NCBI RefSeq assembly: GCF_033807575.1
Contig: NC_084728.1
Span: 4,601,451-4,665,450, forward strand
Direction: 5' to 3'
Length of the DNA stretch: 64,000 nt
Origin: Cydia pomonella
Taxonomy: Eukaryota; Arthropoda; Insecta; Lepidoptera; Tortricidae
Position numbers and translations under genes: made by a program
Shown here: one piece after another, positions 1 through 10,030 of the stretch
How positions within the stretch are numbered: the stretch's first letter is position 1
Layout of the letters: every line of letters begins with the position of its first letter
Notes under the pieces: generated by a model
Databases searched by the model: none
What the model was told of the DNA's origin: nothing
Seen by the model: only the letters and a program-made list of their open reading frames with translations

Positions 1-2881
1 AAAAGACGCGGAGCCGAGCACGGGCACGGAGCCAGACACGCAGGTGGTGCCGCACGCTTCGACGGTGCCGGTTATGCTCACTTCTCCAGAACCTATCCCT
101 CCGTAGGAGCCGTCAGGACCGAGTGAGCTAGGAGTGTTGCAGCTGGAGCTAGACTCACAGGGGATAGAGCTGGTAATGCTGTAACTGGGGCAACTGGAGC
201 TAGACTCACAGGGCCTAGAGCTGGTAATGCTGTAACTGGAGCTGCTGCTGCTAGACGCGCTGGGGAAACAGCTGGCAATGCTGTAACTGGGGCAGCTGCA
301 GGTACATGCGCTGGGGTTACAGCTGGTAATGCTGTAACTGGGGCAGCTGCAGCAGGAGATACTTGGGTAGCTAATGCTGCAGTCGTTCAGACTGTAGCTG
401 TCGTAACTGACAGGTAAGCTGTAGCTGGATCCGTAAACACAGCTTTGGTCCCTGATTGTCTGTGGGAATAACATTGACATAAATAGTCACTTCAAACTGA
501 AACTCACAGAAACGCAACTCGCACAAGTCCCTTCTAAGTAAGAGGAATACAAGAACATGAGTAAGACAAGAAGATGTGTCTCATAGTGAAGACTCTCGAT
601 CAAAACTTCATTTAAAGCAATTTTGAAACTTCACTCATATTTTTTTTAACTTAACGATAATATTATAAAATATTTTTTCTGTAAACTTTATCATCGGGTC
701 CAAAATAATACTTACAAATAATAAGCAGTGATAAACTAAGCTGGATCTAAATGAAGCTGGATCACTATAGTATTAGGAAAAAAGTATCGATAATTTTATT
801 TATCGATATGGGTACAGTCAGCATCAAAAGTAGCTGATCAAATTGACGCTTCATAAGTATCTACTACGTACCATTCTGTAACGGCTTAACAAAAAGTGAT
901 GTCTAACTAAGACCGTAAAATACATACTATTAAACGTGAATTTTAGAAATTTATCTATATTTGGAAAAGTTATCCGGGATGTCAGATACTTTTGGCGCGT
1001 TTTTTCATCATAAATAATGAATTTTGCCCGTTAGAATGTGATGTCTGGTTCAACAAAAAAAAAGGAAAATCAATAATACGTACCGGTATATAGACCAAGT
1101 TGCTCGCATAAACAGCAGGTCCGTTGATCACGGTGTAGGTTCTCCGGGCTGAACAATAATTGACCTGTGGGGAAAGAAGCCAATTTTTAAAGACTTAATT
1201 ATCACCTCTTGTACTTGTAAGCGTGTAAGCGAAAGAAAGTTGTATTTTATGTTCATAAATTATCTATTATTGACAAATACGATACCAAACAATCTTGCGG
1301 ATCTGCAAGTTCAGCTACCAGGCGGAGGACGGAGGACATCTGTAATGGGAAGGCGCTGCTCTACCAGACCCTCGGCAAAACCGACGAAATGCCATCAAGA
1401 CGAAGAGATGGAGGCGTGAAGAATCTAAGGGACATCATCCCGGTGTTCAAGGGGACCGATCCATCAAACATGCCTTTCGTGGCGAATGACTTGCATCGGC
1501 TACCTGTCTCGTTTGACCATGTTGACGTTTCCAAGCTGTTAAAGGATATCATTTTCCTGAAGGACAGACTAGCTGAAATGCAGGCTAAGTTAGAGGTATC
1601 GAATAATACCATTAGTGAACTACGTTCTGAATTAGCGTTCATACATAGTGCTAGTTCGTAAAGTAGGTCAGATAACTCTAACATGTGTGGCACGTTGCGC
1701 GGAATGCGTTCATCGGCGGTTTCGAGTCCGCGAATTTGGATGCGTCGACGTTTGCTGACCAGGCAACTGCTGACCCGCGCCCCACCGCCCGCCCGTCTAC
1801 GATGACGCGCACTGTGCGCGCACACGCGCACATCACGTGAGAGTACGGTGACCCCACAACTAAGCCGCCTGCTGTGTCCAAGTCTAAGCAGCGGCCGAAG
1901 AAAGGGGTGCAGAGTCTTCGTGAATCTGTTCACATGGATCGATCACAGCTGACTCTAAAAGAGTCAGGATGCGACAGAGATGGTTTTAAAAAGGTGGAGA
2001 GGAGAAAGAAGCCAGCTCGTCAGAATCATTGCGGTACCGCACCGACTGGATCAAAGACCCAACCATTTGCTGCGTCCTGCAACACCGACGATGCTGCTGT
2101 ATGTGTCCCGTTAACACTACCTTACGAAGGTCGAGGAGATCTTAAAGTATGAACGAGTCAAGTCCGGATTCGTCGGAGTCGGGTCGTGAAGTTGGAATCT
2201 CGACACAATGTACATTTTGATTCTTTAGTGGTGAGCATTCCGACTGAACACCTAGCGACCTTCACCAATGATGAGTTTTGGCCGAAGAGTGTCAGGTTCC
2301 AGCGGTTCCGCGGCCGGCTCCCTGACACTGCGGAGTTGCGAACTGCATCGCAACCATAATTGTGTGTTTTTAGTTTTTAGATATATTTTAAAATAATATG
2401 TATGCTAGTTTATATACAATACAATACAAATACTCTTTATTGCACACCTCAATACAGAAACAGTACAAATAATATAGTATAAATAGTATATATCTATGGG
2501 CCAATACTTGCCTAAATAAAGATTTTCAAATTAATCATCATCGTCAAAATATTAAATGTCAACTATTTACATACACGTGTTTATCAATTAATGACAAAAT
2601 ACTAATTGTTTAATATCAAATTAAGGCCTATTGAAGTATTATTACAACGTACCCGCATAGAGAACAAGTATTTTGTTTTGCACCATGAATTGATGTTTAC
2701 AACAAACCATTAGAAGCGGAGCGTGAATCTTAAGGCGCTTAAGACGTTTTGGTCACGTGGTACACGTTGCGTGTGCGACAATTTCATTCCTTGGTATGGC
2801 TTCTCTATAGTAATAATAGGTAGGTATGTTTACCTGTATTAGGCATGAGATGCAGAGAGCGAATATACTGATGGGAGACAT
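1..2881 (-). CDS. Chorion class A-like eggshell protein, 3' end cut by window edge
   Basis: Three exons on the minus strand join in frame, all phase 0: exon 1 2834-2881 encodes a signal peptide (MSPISIFALCISCLIQ) followed by GTAAAC; exon 2 1084-1164 encodes 27 aa beginning VNYCSARR between a CCCCACAG acceptor and a GTACGT donor; exon 3 runs from 459 to beyond position 1 without a stop. Exon 3 begins TIRDQSCVYGSS, then has a long arm of Ser/Tyr/Cys units (SYSITSC, SYSIASC, ESSSSC) and ends in the class A central-domain motif CGTTCVSGSVPVLGS, close to CGTTCVTGAVPVLGS in the other A genes here. Chorion proteins are secreted by follicle cells and form the eggshell. The extra 27-aa exon and the SY(S)I arm are unlike the two-exon A genes in this window. 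I see no divergent class B partner to its right. The middle exon is the least certain part. Confidence 0.72.
1340..2358 (+). mobile_element. Retroelement ORF1/gag-like fragment, degenerate
   Basis: A broken plus-strand reading frame lies inside the intron of the chorion A-like gene. The N-terminal part reads NGKALLYQTLGKTDE, then LRDIIPVFKGTDP and LPVSFDHVDVSKLLKDI followed by a short coiled coil; after a frame break come a basic segment (DGFKKVERRKKPARQNHCGTA) and a tail with VHFDSLVVSIPTEHLATFTN and EFWPKSVRFQRFRGRLPDTAE. From memory this order (FDHVDV/LLKD motif, coiled coil, basic region, FWPK.VRFRRFRG end) is that of the small gag-like proteins found dispersed in arthropod genomes with LINE-type retroelements. 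At least one frameshift is present, so it is not functional. Confidence 0.6.
2420..2500 (-). mobile_element. 3' tail of a LINE-type element
   Basis: On the minus strand this reads GTGTGCAATAAAGAGTATTTGTATTGTATTG, an AATAAA followed by a TTGTA-type tail. The same tail occurs on the plus strand inside the class B chorion introns at about 29,139 and 49,003. Confidence 0.4.
2655..2830. repeat. Dispersed repeat, copy 1 (second copy 58,268-58,475)
   Basis: The stretch containing ACAACAAACCATTAGAAGCGG and GACAATTTCATTCCTTGGTAT recurs with mismatches at 58,310-58,460 in the same orientation. It abuts the exon 1 donor of the left chorion gene. Confidence 0.5.
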
Positions 2882-2949
2882 CTTTAAACCAGACGATCTG
2901 ATGATCTCAGTGTCCTTGATGTGAGATATATTCAAACCACTGGTTTTGA

Positions 2950-3060
2950 TGGACGTCAAATTCTTCTGACGGACGTGTAAAAACTATTGTTAACTTGAAA
3001 ACTGCCATTTATAAATACATGTTTTAAAACATGAGACGTTGATAACGTTGTCAATGGAAG
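2950..3060 (-). promoter_or_regulatory. Possible promoter of the left chorion A-like gene
   Basis: A TATAAA on the minus strand (3008-3013) lies about 130 bp upstream of the ATG at 2881, with GATA-type (TTGATAAC, near 3040) and CACGT motifs near 3060. This resembles the spacing and motifs of the paired chorion promoters, but there is no paralogue to compare with. Confidence 0.3.
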
Positions 3061-3773
3061 CACGTGGTTTTACTAAGTTCTAAAATTTCTAAATGTTCTG
3101 ATATTGGTTGTAGAACGTGCTCAACAGTTCCTAATTAGAAATTAGCTAATAATAAGTAATGTAATAAATGTTGATAAATAAATAAACGAGCGATTTCTTA
3201 ATTTGTTTTACTCAAAAGTGACCTACTTTTTTTTTCTCATGTTTGGAAAGTGGGTCATTGTTGCTTTACGAAGTGTGAAGAAAGCGATACGTTTCTGTAA
3301 CAGAGTATTTTTCATTTTAAATGGATTTTTTCGATAATTTCCATTTTTATATTTAAATTCCGCATTCCATACATAATTATACTTTTACCTAAATTGTCAA
3401 TTGAAAGTACCCTTAAGAAGTACTATGTAAGGTGTATGCAAGTCTATTCGCTACGTGGACGACTGTCACGCCACCTAGCATCCGCAGATCTAGCGGAAAA
3501 CGTCAAATCACTACATCTTATAAAACGTCCCCCAAACTCAAAAACTACTAAACAGATTTTCATATGATTAGGTTTTGTGTAAAATTGGTTGAAATATGAC
3601 GATGTTTGCTAACGCTGTCGGAAAAAATCACTCTAGGAGCTTTAATCGAAAGCGTATTAGGCAGATACCTTTGAGCTATAACAACATAATGTATCGTAGG
3701 GTTGTCTGTATTTCATTGGTCTACAAAAAAGTTCGCGATGATGTATGTCTATCTTTTAAGGAAAACTTACTAT

Positions 3774-4165
3774 TAAGGTCCGACCGAGATCTCGGTCTCG
3801 GCATTCTCGGCCAAAAATCGGGCCGACATCTCGGTCTCGGCTCTCGGCCAAATTGGGCCGAGATTCTTGCCGAGACCGAGACTAGGCAATAAGTTATCAT
3901 TGGTGGATCTGAATTTACCGCGCACGAGCGCCCGTTTCCAAGCCACCCGTTGGTTGCATCGCCCGCTTGGTGTGACGTTTTTTGTGGTTTTGATTGGTTT
4001 CGTAGCCACATTTTAAGCCAAGTTCTTATCAAATACGGTGTTGGGATCGGATAGACTCGGTTGCGAGTAATGACTTGTTCTCGGTCTCGGCCGAGAATAC
4101 CATTGAATCTCGGTCTCGGTCTCGTTCTCGGCCGAGACAGAAAAAGCGTTCTCGGTCGGACCTTA
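3774..4165. mobile_element. hAT-type MITE, 392 bp, with 8-bp target duplication
   Basis: The ends are TAAGGTCCGACCGAGA and its reverse complement, and the element is filled with CTCGG/CCGAG runs (TCTCGGTCTCGG, TTCTCGGCCGAGA). The 8 bp CTTACTAT are repeated exactly on both sides (3766-3773 and 4166-4173), as expected for hAT transposition. No coding capacity. Confidence 0.85.
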
Positions 4166-4384
4166 CTTACTATACCTACCCATTCTTAAGATCTAGAAAA
4201 ACCAAGATCAGATTAAGAAGAGGTAATGATTTATACTGATAAATCATTACCAAATTAAATACGTTAATTAAATAATTACATTAAGCATTTCATACAGATT
4301 ACAATGGAATGTTAAACCATACAATTCAAATTAATATAATAGGAGTATAAATTAAAAATTCAATTTCATGCATATAATTCTCAT

Positions 4385-4490
4385 TTCAGAACCCGTAGTG
4401 TAAATTTCATTCGATAGCGTGACATGACGTGCGCGTACGTTGAACAGCGCGCCAAGCGGGACGATTTGGAAACTCAACTCTTTGGGTACA
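4385..4490. repeat. Half copy of a palindromic MITE family
   Basis: CCGTAGTGTAAATTTCATTCGA, GTGACRTGACG and GCGCGCCAAGCGGGACG are shared, partly inverted, with the palindromic element at 6668-6856. Confidence 0.5.
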
Positions 4491-4559
4491 GTTTAAATTA
4501 TAACTGGGAATCGTATATTTTAAGCGTTAATGTATTCAATATTTAAAGCTCCAAATTTT

Positions 4560-4918
4560 ATTTATTCTAAAGAAATATTACAAAAGTAGAATATTATATT
4601 ACACACAAATACAATTAGAAACAAATACACACAAAACAATAATATACAAATAAACTACGTGTACAATGCTTAATAAATATCTTATTCTAAAAGACCTCCG
4701 TAAGCTGCACCGGGTGCAAAGGTGCCCATCACACTTGCCGCGTTACCGCGCTGGATAGCGATGGCCAACCTCTGCACCAGGTACGAACACGCGCGGGCCT
4801 CGGAGGTCTTCTCCCTAATCCTACGTCCCACTTCCCTAATAAACGCTATGGCGTCAGACCCCCAACACCCCGTTGTCGTTGTCGTTGTCGTTGTTGGAAT
4901 CGTATTAATTGAAATCAA
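4560..4918 (-). mobile_element. LINE reverse-transcriptase ORF, C-terminal end and 3' UTR
   Basis: The minus-strand open frame contains FIREVGRRIREKTSEARACS, then YLVQRLAIAIQRGNAASVMG and a stop at 4682, a C-terminal end I recognise from insect LINE ORF2 proteins. Downstream is AT-rich 3' UTR. The frame is interrupted upstream by a short (GTC GTT)n run. The degenerate LINE at 61,640-62,640 contains the sequence that normally precedes this end, so both probably belong to one family. Confidence 0.6.
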
Positions 4919-4959
4919 TGTTACCTAAATGTTAACGTTTTCCTTTCACCCGAGTAATA

Positions 4960-5292
4960 CACTTTACTTTTCATTTCGAATACGAGGAATGTAGGTAAAA
5001 TTCATGCGCATTTAAGAAAACACGGTTAGTATAAACTTAACTAGTATTACTTGAGGGTACTTTCAAGTAAAAATATCGTTATTTATGGAATGGGGATCAT
5101 TAGATCAGAATGGAAATTGTAGGTACAACAAATTCATTTAAAATCAAAATTTTAATTGTATATCGTAAAATAGAGAAAAGCGTACATAGAAAGTACAGTG
5201 CTCAGGAGCAGAAACGTATTATTTTCTGCACACTTTTAAGAATAACAACGACCCACTTTCATAGCATGATAAATGAAAAATCTAGTAAACAA
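4960..5292. repeat. Relic matching the intron of chorion A gene 1
   Basis: From ACTTTACTTTTCATTTCGAA through TTTTCTGCACACTTTTAAGA and ACAACGACCCACTTTCATAG to GCATGATAAATGAAA, the sequence follows 27,954-28,283 (part of the class A intron of pair 1) in the same order and orientation, with substitutions and small indels. Neither A exon is found next to it: a LINE lies to the left and a MITE to the right. It is either the remains of a lost chorion unit or a shared unnamed repeat. Confidence 0.6.
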
Positions 5293-5296
5293 CCCT

Positions 5297-5545
5297 ATAA
5301 TGGAACAGGCACCAGTAATGGGATGGTTTAGACAAATCCTGTAAAACAAGTATTTACCATCAGTTTTTTACGCTGGCAACATTTTACAATAAACAAGAGC
5401 CAAAGAGCTGCTTAAGTTTAATTTTTCATTGATATTTGGTATTGTGTCATGATGCCATTTAAATTTTATTAAGTATTTATTATTAAGTAATTATTAAAGA
5501 ATTTATTATGCCATACATCCCATAACTGGACCAAAACAAACACAG
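5297..5545. repeat. MITE, family shared with 9,090-9,405
   Basis: Inverted ends: TATAATGGAACAGGCACCAGT on the left and CCCATAACTGGACC toward the right. The same termini flank the copy near 9.1-9.4 kb (GGCACCAGTCATGGGACAT and ATGTCCCATTACCGGTTCCT), and both copies contain a GCTGGCAACATTTTAC-type internal segment in one or the other orientation. Confidence 0.5.
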
Positions 5546-6069
5546 TTTTAATTTGTTAATAATGTTGAAGCCAATTGCAGTAGCTTTCATTAAATACATA
5601 GAAAACATAAAGGACGAATAGGACATTCAACTTTTAACGCATAAGCGGTAGAAATTTGACAGGTGTCAGTGAAATATCAAAAATAGTCAAAATTTTGGTG
5701 CCGTTAACCTATTATAGTTTCACCTACTAATTTCTAGCAGTCTATCTACTACCGTTGGTTGTAAGAGATTCGCTCTTTAGCGATAAGAGATATTGTGTTT
5801 TGAATAAAAAAAATATCAACGTGTGCAATGAAGAGAATTATGTTTTATTCTAGTTTTGACCACCGTTAAACACAAATACAAATTATTTATTGTTTGAACA
5901 GTGGTGGACAGTGGACACGTGAAAAAATATCGCTATCCTCAGGCCCAACCTCGAAAAACGAAAATTTAAATATTTTTATCTTCCTCTCTATCGCTCGAAT
6001 ATGCAAGAGCGATAGAGAAGCAGATAAAGAAAACTTGAAAACAACGCGATGTTCGCGGCTGGCTCTCGC
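5546..6069. other. No gene recognised
   Basis: AT-rich sequence with only short frames. No splice-supported exon or known repeat recognised. Confidence 0.5.
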
Positions 6070-6575
6070 GTGTTATTTCCGATGCACCGGATATTCGGTT
6101 ACTATCCGGTATCCGGCTAATCCGGCCTATATTTTAGTATCCAGCCGGATACCCCATAGGGAGTACTATCCGGCCGGATACGAGATGGTAAATTTACTTG
6201 ATTTGGGGTAAATACATTGAATCTAAAATACAATCACGATCATAATCGAAGAAGTATTATAGTTTTAAAAATCCACACGTAACATTTGCGTAACACAGCA
6301 AAATAATTATTTGTTTATAGCAATATATGCGAGCGCACGTGTTCTATAAACGATGTTACTCCGCGATGAAATGATGAAACTGATTTCGAACCTAGAAATG
6401 AGTCCGTGCAAACATTTACGTAACACTAACAGGAAAAACCTGCACGACGCGCACCTGCAAAACCCAAAATCACAAATGTTCCGTTGGTCGGAAATCGGCG
6501 GCCGGATACCGGATATTCGGCCTGAGGCTGATTATCCGGTATCCAGTCAAACAACTATCCGTTGCATCTCTACTA
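6070..6575. repeat. hAT-like MITE rich in CCGGATA motifs
   Basis: The left end GATGCACCGGATATTCGG and right end CCGTTGCATCTCTA are inverted, with many CCGGATA/TATCCGG motifs inside each flank. No clean target duplication was found, so it is probably old. Confidence 0.5.
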
Positions 6576-6667
6576 ATAATCCATGAAATTAACTCATTAT
6601 CCCATTCCCATGCTCAATTACAGAGTAAGCGTAATCACTAGGAATGTTAATGGTAACAACTTCGTAG

Positions 6668-6856
6668 TGCTGTACCCGTAGTGTAAATTTAATCGACATC
6701 ATAACGTGACGAACGCGTTTGCGTTAAGTCTCATTTTCTATAGGATTTTGAGTTTCCAAAACGTCCCGCTTGGCGCGCTCTTTCTAAATCCAATACAAAA
6801 TGAGACTAAACGCAAACGTCACGTTTCGAAATCGAATTTATTTACACTAGGGGTAC
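6668..6856. repeat. Palindromic MITE
   Basis: GTACCCGTAGTGTAAATTTAAT at the left is inverted as ATTTATTTACACTAGGGGTAC at the right; inner arms AACGTGACG, GCGTTTGCGTTAAGTCTCATTT are also mirrored. No coding capacity. Confidence 0.65.
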
Positions 6857-7654
6857 TGTATTGGTTTTTCGCGCGAGTCGTGTAGGAAATATTAGCGGCG
6901 TCAACACACAGTAAAAATGTGAACTTTCATGGGATAACATTTGTTCTATGTTCTTACTAGGGTAATCAGATCTGATTTCCGGTTTTACTGGACAATTGCA
7001 TAGAAAATACGGGATTAGAGGCAGAAATACGGAACAGGCCGTTTTTTTATTAATAACCATTTTTTTTATTACGAAAAGTTGACATAATCGTTATACAATT
7101 GCTAAATGTCTTAATGAAATGTCTTAAAAAACAATATGAAATATTTAAAAAAACAACAATAATTATTATCTGGAAAGTAAAATGTAAAATCATTTCATTG
7201 CGTTGTTGGCGTTGATTGTGTTCATGCAAATAAATAATTTTTGATTTGATTTAATAATCAACTAAATAACCTATGCATACAAACTTTGATTTCTTTTCTA
7301 TATTGATATCAATCTCAATGTTGTTCGAATAGCTATTTTTATCATTAAATGCCATTGAATCAGAAAATTACGGGAAAATGTACTGTTCCGTTTTGATTTC
7401 GTCAAATAACTGTTTGGTTATTAAAGGTAGGGCTGTAGGCCCTAGTTCTTACCAACGAACTAGAATTACTTTAGAGGTGTGACTTGAACTCAAAAAGGAC
7501 CCCACAAGTATTGTAATGGTACTGTGCCACGAGTAGCAATGTGACATAGAGAATTTTCAAAATAACAAATTTCCCATGTAATGTTGTCGGTATTTCTGCA
7601 CGTTTATTTCCAAACCCTCTTACAGTTATCTTATCTTGCAGTTAGTTTTGACAG
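6857..7654. other. No gene recognised
   Basis: AT-rich, short frames only. A pair of weakly inverted ACGGAACAG/CTGTTCCGT segments (7029-7040 and 7383-7391) suggests an old, decayed mobile element. Confidence 0.4.
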
Positions 7655-7800
7655 CAGCGGCTTTAACCTTCGCGAGGCCCCGGGCGGCCCTTGTAAAAAT
7701 CTGCTCTGCGAGGCCACGCGAGGCCCTTGTATAAGCATGTGATCGGGTTGATGCGAGGCCCTGGGCGACTGCCCTGCTTCGCTACCCCCAAAGCCGCCAG
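7655..7800. repeat. GC-rich short repeat with GCGAGGCCC motifs
   Basis: Four GCGAGGCC(C/A) motifs lie between GGCTTTAACCTTCGCGAGG and CCCAAAGCCGCC; the end motifs are inverted (GGCTTT/AAAGCC). It contrasts sharply with the AT-rich surroundings. Confidence 0.45.
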
Positions 7801-7969
7801 TGAGTTTTGATTTAAGTATATGACACTTGAAATACGCGAATGAGCAACGTAAATTATTTAAATATTATATTGGAACGGTGGTTGGTAATAACTAGTTACG
7901 AGTTATTATTTTAACTTTTGAATAGTTTAATTAGTTAAGTAAGTCACAGGAAATGTATACTTTTTTCAA

Positions 7970-8260
7970 CATCAAACAAGCATACGGCCCGCCTGATGGT
8001 AAGCAGTCTCCGTAGCCTATGTACTCCTGCAACTTCAGATTTACATGCGCCTTGCCGACCCCTCGTTGAGCTCTGGCAACCTTACTCACCGGCAGGAACA
8101 CAACACTATAGTAGGGTGTAGTGTTATTTGGCTGCGGTTTTCTGTAAGATAGAGGTACTTCCCCAGTTGGGCTCCGCTCTAGATCTGGAAGGACATCCGC
8201 TGTGCTGTGCCCTGCCACACAACGCGAGATGACATTCACAGTACCCATACATCTCTTTTG
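7970..8260. repeat. Dispersed lepidopteran-type repeat (second copy 57,290-57,500)
   Basis: CAAACAAGCATACGGCC, CTGATGGTAAGCAGTCTCCG, CTCTGGCAACCTTACTCACC and GGCAGGAACACAACACTAT are shared in order with 57,300-57,490. Open frames across it are incidental. Confidence 0.7.
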
Positions 8261-9089
8261 GACGTAGTTTCAGGACATAGGTACCTGGGTACCTGGGTCC
8301 AATATTTCCTTTAATTTTAGATACCGACTTATCTACCAATTACCTATAACAAAATCGATGTCATTTTTTTTCCCAGCACTAGTTGCGCTTTGAAACATGT
8401 AGTTTCTTACCGGATTGCTTATTTTGTATTATTATAGAAATACTATAGGATTAATTCGCAACGTACAAACACCCACACTGTGGACCTTATGCCTTTTGTA
8501 ATAAGGTCCACCGGTGGACAGTTAACAGTGTGTGCGATGGCATATGCATAAACATGTGAAATAAACAATTGCTTTAAATTTGCGGGGAAAAGAGGAAGGA
8601 TTATTTCGCCTTAGGTATAAAAAATTTGTGTTGTCAGTTAAAGGCGGTTAAAGTATTTCAACACAATACTTTTGTTAAAATAAGTAAAACCAACCAAAAC
8701 CAAGCAAAGGTAAATGGCGGTAGCGTCTCTGTGATATGGTATTTCCATGGTAAAAGTAGTTTTCACCGTCTTAGCCCACTGTGAAAACTAATTTACATAC
8801 TAATCTTGACCGAGTAAGGCATTTCGTGGAAATTATTTTAAATGAAAAAAAAAAAAAGTTAAGTATGATCCTAAGTTACCTTTTTAAATCGCGATTGAAG
8901 TATTTTTTCCACGATATTAGTTACTAAAGCTTAAAAATAATAAAATATAAGATAATAAAAGTTATGTCAACATAGATAATATTCGAATAAATATGTTCGT
9001 ATTCGTAAGTACCTAACTTGTATTAACTAATAGATAGAAACGAGGCTATAAAATAAATATTAATTCATTTATTTCATTATCTTTTAGAT
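8261..9089. other. No gene recognised
   Basis: AT-rich. A short inverted stretch GGACCTTATGCCTTTTGTAA/AAGGTCCACC near 8480-8515 could be part of a small MITE. Nothing else can be supported. Confidence 0.4.
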
Positions 9090-9405
9090 ATGGTAACGGC
9101 ACCAGTCATGGGACATTTAAGAGCAGATTTGTAGCATTTGTAACTCATTCTAATTTACTCGAAGTAAATATATTATTATAATTTAAAATACGTACTCACC
9201 TCTCTTAGCGGAGTTCTTAAGAATTCTTACTGATTATTTTTCAAGAAAAAACCAAATTTAATGAATCATCAAACTTAAGAAGCTCTATGACTTGTTTATG
9301 GTAAAATGTTGCCAGTGCTTATAAACTAGTTTTAGTTACTTATTTTACAAAATTTGTGGTTTTATGTCCCATTACCGGTTCCTGTTCCATTATAGGGGTA
9401 TCTAC
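9090..9405. repeat. MITE, second copy of the 5,297 family
   Basis: Left end GGTAACGGCACCAGTCATGGG, right end CCCATTACCGGTTCCTGTTCC; these are inverted relative to each other and match the ends of the 5.3-kb copy. Confidence 0.5.
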
Positions 9406-9639
9406 TATATGTCGCATGTAATAGCTTTTTCTATATCACGTCATTCATAACTTATCTTTTTATCGTACTTAAATTTATTTTTTAGTGCAACATGACAATA
9501 ACACAAGTTTTTTATTCTCTGAAAAGACGATTAGATGACAGGTAAGATACTTATTTTAACAAAAAAAAAATCATAACAGTATAAAATCTAAGCACCTATA
9601 ACCTATTTATTTGTTCCCAAAATTGTCATTTAAATATAA

Positions 9640-10030
9640 AATGTGACGACTTCGAGCAACACAGGGAAGAGAGACGGCATTCATACTATTTCCCCTCTGC
9701 CAAAGCATAGGTACAACTGTGCCTATGGCGGTGCATGTTGCGACTCGTCCGTACACAAAAAGAGATCGAGGTGTGCAAGATTTGTCTTTGACGTGTGTGG
9801 AGGGCACACTCGTGCGCGAATTGATGAGCGAAGCCGCGAACGCGAGTGTGGATGGCCCTCGCGTCGATTTCGCAGATTGTTCACGCCTTCGCGCCTTCTT
9901 CCCCGTTTTTGTCGGTATTTGGCCCGCGTCAAAGGAGACGCGAAGCGTGAACTTGCAAGACTCCACACTTGCAATCGCTTCGCGCCGCGATTCGCTCACG
10001 AGTCGGTTAATCTGTTAACCTGTCATAACC
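9640..10030. repeat. GC-rich palindromic element
   Basis: GCG-rich block with mirrored motifs: GAAGCCGCGAACGCGAGTGTGG against CCACACTTGCAATCGCTTCGCG, and GCGCGAATTGATGAGCGAAG against CTTCGCGCCGCGATTCGCTC. Overlapping frames on both strands are a composition effect. A related GC-rich block is at 11,690-11,800 (TTCGCGCCGCGATTCACGCG). Confidence 0.5.

Noticed and set aside
93..278. Ala/Pro-rich minus-strand ORF at the left edge
   Set aside because: It is a shifted frame of the chorion A-like exon 3, which is open through the whole 459 bp and carries the family motif.
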